From Rhodobacterales bacterium (GTDB taxonomy: Bacteria > Pseudomonadota > Alphaproteobacteria > Rhodobacterales > Rhodobacteraceae), in NCBI GenBank assembly GCA_003249215.1, contig QKJR01000003.1, positions 87,068-151,067 of the forward strand: DNA of 64,000 bases, written 5' to 3'. Below are positions 60,025 to 64,000 of the stretch, in pieces. Position 1 is the first letter of the stretch. The number at the start of each line of letters is the position of its first letter. Under the pieces are notes generated by a model, which searched no databases, had not been told where the DNA came from, and worked only from the letters and a program-made list of their open reading frames with translations. A program made the position numbers and the translations under genes.

Positions 60025-60066
60025 CTGGTGGTCCCAGTCTGGTGGTCCCAGTCTGGAGGTCCCGGC
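60025..60066. repeat. 14-bp tandem repeat, 2 perfect plus 1 degenerate copy
   Basis: CTGGTGGTCCCAGT x2 then CTGGAGGTCCCGGC. Confidence 0.95.
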
Positions 60067-60070
60067 GAGC

Positions 60071-60742
60071 CTAGTCGCTCGCCATGCCCTCGACCAGCGG
60101 CACGAAGCGCACCGGGCGCAATTCTTCGTAATCGAAGCCGGTTTCGAGGCGCCGCACACGGATCAGGCTCTGGACCGTGTCGGACTGGCCCACGGGAAGC
60201 ACCATGATACCGCCGATCTTGAGCTGGGACAACAGGGGGCCGGGTGGATCCTCGGCCGCGGCGGTCACCAGAATCCGGTCGAAGGGCGCCTGTTCGGGCA
60301 GCCCACGCGAGCCATCGCCCGCCCGCGCCACGATATTGGTCAGATCGAGCCGGCGAAACAGTTCCTCGGCCTCGCGCACGAGGCGGCGGTGGCGGTCGAT
60401 GGTATGGACGCGCCGCGCCAGACAGGCGAGCACCGCCGCCTGATAGCCCGAGCCGGTGCCGACCTCGAGCACGGTGTCGCGCGTGCCCACATCGAGCGCC
60501 TGGGTCATCAGCCCGACGATCGAGGGCTGGCTGATCGTCTGGCCGCAGGCGATGGGCAGCGGCATGTCCTCATAGGCGCGCGCGGAAAAGAGGCCGCGCA
60601 CGAACTGGCCGCGGTCGATCCGCTCCATCGCGGCGAGGACCCGGGCCTCGGTCACCCCCTTCGAGCGCAGCCCGAAGAGAAAGCGCATCTTGCGCTCGGC
60701 GAGCTCCTCGGGGCCAAGAGGGGGCTCGGGCGTCTCGGTCAT
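60071..60742 (-). CDS. pcm: Protein-L-isoaspartate O-methyltransferase
   Basis: [33 protein letters not shown]. Confidence 0.95.
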   Translation of the reverse strand: MTETPEPPLGPEELAERKMRFLFGLRSKGVTEARVLAAMERIDRGQFVRGLFSARAYEDMPLPIACGQTISQPSIVGLMTQALDVGTRDTVLEVGTGSGYQAAVLACLARRVHTIDRHRRLVREAEELFRRLDLTNIVARAGDGSRGLPEQAPFDRILVTAAAEDPPGPLLSQLKIGGIMVLPVGQSDTVQSLIRVRRLETGFDYEELRPVRFVPLVEGMASD

Positions 60743-61527
60743 GCCAGCCGCGCCTCGAGATCGGCGAGCACGTCATGCGCGGTCAGATCGGCGCGCATCG
60801 GCGTGACCGAGATGTACCCCTCGAGGTTCACCGCGGCATCGGTGCCCGGCGCGGTGGCGGTGTGCTGCGGTCCGCCCTTGATCCAGAGATAGCGCCGCCC
60901 GGTGGGCGAGCGCGCCGGCTCGACCGAGAAGAAGCTGTCGGTGCGATAGCCCTGCGCCGCGACGCGCGCGCCCTTGACCGCATCGGCCAGCGCGGGCGGG
61001 AAGTTGATCGAATAGAAGACGCGGTAGGGGCCGTCGTCCCAGATCCCGTTTTCCCAGATCTTGCGCACGAGGGCCGGGCCGTGGACCCGCGCCGCCTCGA
61101 ACGGATCGGCGCCCGCGCCCATGTTGGCGCCGCCTAGAAACTGGCTCAGCGCGATCGACGGAATGCCTTGCAGCGCGCCTTCCATCGCGCCGCCCAAAGT
61201 GCCGGAATAAAGCGCGTTCTCGGCCGAGTTGTTGCCGCGGTTCACGCCCGAGAGGATCAGATCGGGCCGCCCGTCCTTGAGCACGTCGTAAAGCCCCGCC
61301 AGAACGCAATCGGCCGGGCTGCCCTCGGCCGCGAAGCGGCGCGGCCCGAGCTCGGCGATCATCATCGGGCGGGTGTAGCTGATGCAATGCCCGACGCCCG
61401 ATTGTTCGAAGGCGGGCGCCACGGTCCAGACCTCGCCCTCGGCTCCGGCGAGGGCGGTGGCGATTTCGTGAAGAACCTCGAGCCCGGGTGCGTTGATGCC
61501 ATCGTCATTGGTGATCAGAATGCGCAT
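60739..61527 (-). CDS. surE: 5'-nucleotidase SurE
   Basis: [45 protein letters not shown]. Confidence 0.97.
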   Translation of the reverse strand: MRILITNDDGINAPGLEVLHEIATALAGAEGEVWTVAPAFEQSGVGHCISYTRPMMIAELGPRRFAAEGSPADCVLAGLYDVLKDGRPDLILSGVNRGNNSAENALYSGTLGGAMEGALQGIPSIALSQFLGGANMGAGADPFEAARVHGPALVRKIWENGIWDDGPYRVFYSINFPPALADAVKGARVAAQGYRTDSFFSVEPARSPTGRRYLWIKGGPQHTATAPGTDAAVNLEGYISVTPMRADLTAHDVLADLEARLA

Positions 61528-61694
61528 CCCCGCCCGCTCCTTGCCAGTTTTCCCTTGGAATCCTGCTTAGCCCGAGGCCGCGCGGGGTGTCAAAGCGATA
61601 GGGGAGGCCGTGCCCGAGTGTCGCGCAGATGCCGCAGCGGTGCGCGGGTGGTGGGGGCGCAGGGGGCGCTGCCCCCTCGGGCCTGGCGGCCCTC

Positions 61695-61765
61695 ACCCCC
61701 GGGATATTTGGTTCAGGTTGAAGGGCAGAGGCTGTGCATTCAACCTGACTGAAATATCCCGGGGG
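61695..61765. repeat. Intergenic inverted repeat, ATATCCC subfamily
   Basis: CACCCCCGGGATATTTggtTCAGGTTGAA ... TTCAACCTGActgAAATATCCCGGGGG. Confidence 0.9.
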
Positions 61766-61802
61766 AGTCCCGCAGGGACGGGAGCAGAGCCCCCCTTCGG
61801 CC

Positions 61803-62456
61803 TCAGAGGGCCCCGACGATCCGGGCGGCCTCGCTCCGGCAATCGGTCAGCGGCGCGCGGTCCTCGCCGGGGAAGAAGCGCGCGCGCACGGCGGTCGGCA
61901 TCGGTGCGGGGCGGTCGATGATCACCCGCGGCCCGATCCTGGCGCTTTCCGCGGCCCAGCTCTCGGCGAGTGCGATCTGCGCGGCCTTGGTCGCGCCGTA
62001 GCAGCCGAAGAACTTCTGCCCCCCGCGGTCATCGGCGAAGAAGAGCGCGGTGCCATTCGGCCCCAGCACCGGGCCGATCTCGGCGATGAGAGTCGCGGTG
62101 CCCGCGATATTGGTGGCGATCGCCTTGGTCATGTCCTTCGGGTCGATATGGCCCGCGGGCGTCAAGGGCGCGGCATGGACCGCGCAATGCGCCCAGAGGT
62201 CGAGCCCCCCCCAGCGCCCGGCGATCGCCTGCGCCAGATGCGCGATCTGGGCGGGGTCGGCCATGTCGAGGGGCGCGAGCGTCGCAGAGCCGCCGGCGGC
62301 CTGAATCCGGTCGTCGAGCTCTTCGAGGCCTCCTTGCGTGCGCGCCACCGCCATCACGTGATAGCCAGCGCCCGCCAGGGCCTCGGCCAAGGCCGCGCCA
62401 AGCCCGCGCGAGGCGCCGGTCACGAGGGCGAGTTTCTGTCCGGTTTCGGTGGTCAT
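61803..62456 (-). CDS. Short-chain dehydrogenase/reductase family protein
   Basis: LALVTGASRGLGAALAEALAGAGYHV, YGATKAAQIAL. Confidence 0.9.
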   Translation of the reverse strand: MTTETGQKLALVTGASRGLGAALAEALAGAGYHVMAVARTQGGLEELDDRIQAAGGSATLAPLDMADPAQIAHLAQAIAGRWGGLDLWAHCAVHAAPLTPAGHIDPKDMTKAIATNIAGTATLIAEIGPVLGPNGTALFFADDRGGQKFFGCYGATKAAQIALAESWAAESARIGPRVIIDRPAPMPTAVRARFFPGEDRAPLTDCRSEAARIVGAL

Positions 62457-62530
62457 CGGCGCCTCCCAAGGGTTTGGCGCCTTCTAGGGGGCGACGCAGA
62501 AGGGTGCAAGGGGCGGGGTGTCGCGGGGGC

Positions 62531-62989
62531 TCAGAGCGCGAGGATCATTTCGACCCGGTCGAGTCCTGACCCGAACCCCTCGGGAACGATCCGCTCTGCC
62601 GAGAAGCCGAAACCCTCGTAGAAGCCGCGTGTGTGCTGGCTCGTCTCGAGGGTGACCTCGCGCAAGCCGGGGATCGCGCGGGCCTGCGCGAGCCGCGCTT
62701 CGGTGAGCCGACGGCCGAGCCCCTGACCCTGCCGGCCCCGCGCGACCATCCCCCAACTCAGCCCGGCGCGTCGCGCCGCCGGGTCGAGCAGGAGCCCGCC
62801 ACAGGCGCAGGGCCCAGTCGCGTCGCGCAGGATCAGATAGGGGGTGAGCGCGCCCCTCGCCAGATCGAGATGATGCAGGAACGAGGCGCGCTCTGTTTCG
62901 GCGAAATACCGCGGCACGTTGCTGTCGAAAATCGCGAGGCAGGCCGCGCGGTCCGCCGGAACGAAAGGATGGATCGTGATCTCGCGCAT
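62531..62989 (-). CDS. GNAT family N-acetyltransferase
   Basis: MVARGRQGQGLGRRLTEARLAQAR. Confidence 0.88.
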   Translation of the reverse strand: MREITIHPFVPADRAACLAIFDSNVPRYFAETERASFLHHLDLARGALTPYLILRDATGPCACGGLLLDPAARRAGLSWGMVARGRQGQGLGRRLTEARLAQARAIPGLREVTLETSQHTRGFYEGFGFSAERIVPEGFGSGLDRVEMILAL

Positions 62990-63042
62990 CTGCGCAGGCT
63001 AGGGCGGCGGCGCGCGGCCGTCGAGATGGGGGGCGCAACGCA

Positions 63043-63067
63043 AAAGGCCGGGGTTTCCCCCGGCCTT
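63043..63067 (-). terminator. Rho-independent terminator after gltA
   Basis: AAAGGCCGGGG...CCCCGGCCTTT with T run on minus strand. Confidence 0.88.
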
Positions 63068-63088
63068 TCGGTTGTCCTGCGGCGTGCC

Positions 63089-64000
63089 TCAGCGGTTGGC
63101 CACGTCCACATAGTCGCGGAAGGTGGCGCCGGTGTAGAGCTGGCGCGGACGGCCGATCTTGCCCTGCGGGTCGCCGATCATCTCTTTCCACTGCGAGATC
63201 CAGCCGACGGTGCGCGAGAGCGCGAAGATCGGCGTGAACATCGAGGTCGGGAAGCCCATCGCCTCGAGGATGATCCCCGAGTAGAAGTCGACGTTCGGGT
63301 AGAGTTTCTTGGCGATGAAGTATTCGTCGTGCAGCGCGATCTGCTCGAGCTCCTTGGCGACTTGCAGCAGCGGGTTGTTGTGCACGCCCAAGAGGTCGAG
63401 CACCTCGTCCGCCGATTCCTTCATGACCTTGGCGCGCGGGTCGAAGTTCTTGTAGACCCGGTGGCCGAAGCCCATCAGCTTGAAGGGATCGTTCTTGTCC
63501 TTCGCCTTGGCGATGAACTCGGGGATCCGGTCGACGGTGCCGATCTCGCGCAGCATCTCGAGGCAGGCCTGGTTGGCGCCGCCGTGGGCCGGGCCCCAGA
63601 GGCAGGCGATGCCGGCCGCGATACAGGCAAACGGGTTGGCGCCCGAGGAGCCCGCCAGACGCACGGTCGAGGTCGAGGCGTTCTGCTCGTGGTCGGCATG
63701 CAGCGTGAAGATCCGGTCCATGGCTTTGGCGAGCGCGGGCTCGACGTGATAGGGCTCGGCCGGGACCGAGAAGCACATGTGCAGGAAGTTCGACGCATAG
63801 TCGAGGTCGTTGCGCGGATAGACGAAGGGCTGGCCGATCGAATATTTATAGGCCATCGCGGCGATCGTCGGCAGTTTCGCGATCAGGCGCATCGAGGCGA
63901 CTTCGCGCTGCCAGGGATCGTTGATGTCGAGGCTGTCGTGATAGAAGGCCGACATCGCGCCGACCACGCCGACCATCGTCGCCATCGGGTGGCTGTCGCG
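63089..64000 (-). CDS. gltA: Citrate synthase, C-terminal part (5' end beyond window)
   Basis: [51 protein letters not shown]; frame stays open to window edge. Confidence 0.97.
   Translation of the reverse strand, partial: RDSHPMATMVGVVGAMSAFYHDSLDINDPWQREVASMRLIAKLPTIAAMAYKYSIGQPFVYPRNDLDYASNFLHMCFSVPAEPYHVEPALAKAMDRIFTLHADHEQNASTSTVRLAGSSGANPFACIAAGIACLWGPAHGGANQACLEMLREIGTVDRIPEFIAKAKDKNDPFKLMGFGHRVYKNFDPRAKVMKESADEVLDLLGVHNNPLLQVAKELEQIALHDEYFIAKKLYPNVDFYSGIILEAMGFPTSMFTPIFALSRTVGWISQWKEMIGDPQGKIGRPRQLYTGATFRDYVDVANR

Overview
High-GC alphaproteobacterial (Rhodobacterales-like) chromosomal window. Most of it is ordinary core genome: RNase J C-terminus, DEAD-box helicase, argS, nagZ-scpA-scpB, dcd, tRNA-Pro, merR-ihfA-fabH-plsX-rpmF-DUF177-bamE, sodB, atm1-type ABC exporter, bamB-der, serS, tatABC, nlpD-pcm-surE, gltA. 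It also carries two RND efflux operons. The main accessory block is a complete-looking thiosulfate-oxidation (Sox) locus at about 40.5-50.2 kb: soxT-like/soxR/soxS divergent from soxVWXYZABCD. It ends at a terminator directly after an unusually short, single-haem-motif SoxD, and no soxEFGH follows. I see no CRISPR array, transposon, prophage or clearly new multi-gene system. The observations most worth following up are: (1) a family of intergenic inverted-repeat elements (cores GGGATATTT/AAATATCCC and GAGTATTT/AAATACTC) at nine or more sites, always next to a gene 3' end; (2) the truncated SoxD; (3) a 15-bp repeat array whose first degenerate unit contains the amber stop of a LysM protein; (4) a 10-copy hexanucleotide (Ala-Glu) repeat in a MerR regulator; (5) several candidate operator palindromes; and (6) small ORFs missed by the ORF track. 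No computation was run. Product names come from recognising motifs in the translations, and many starts were adjusted by eye.
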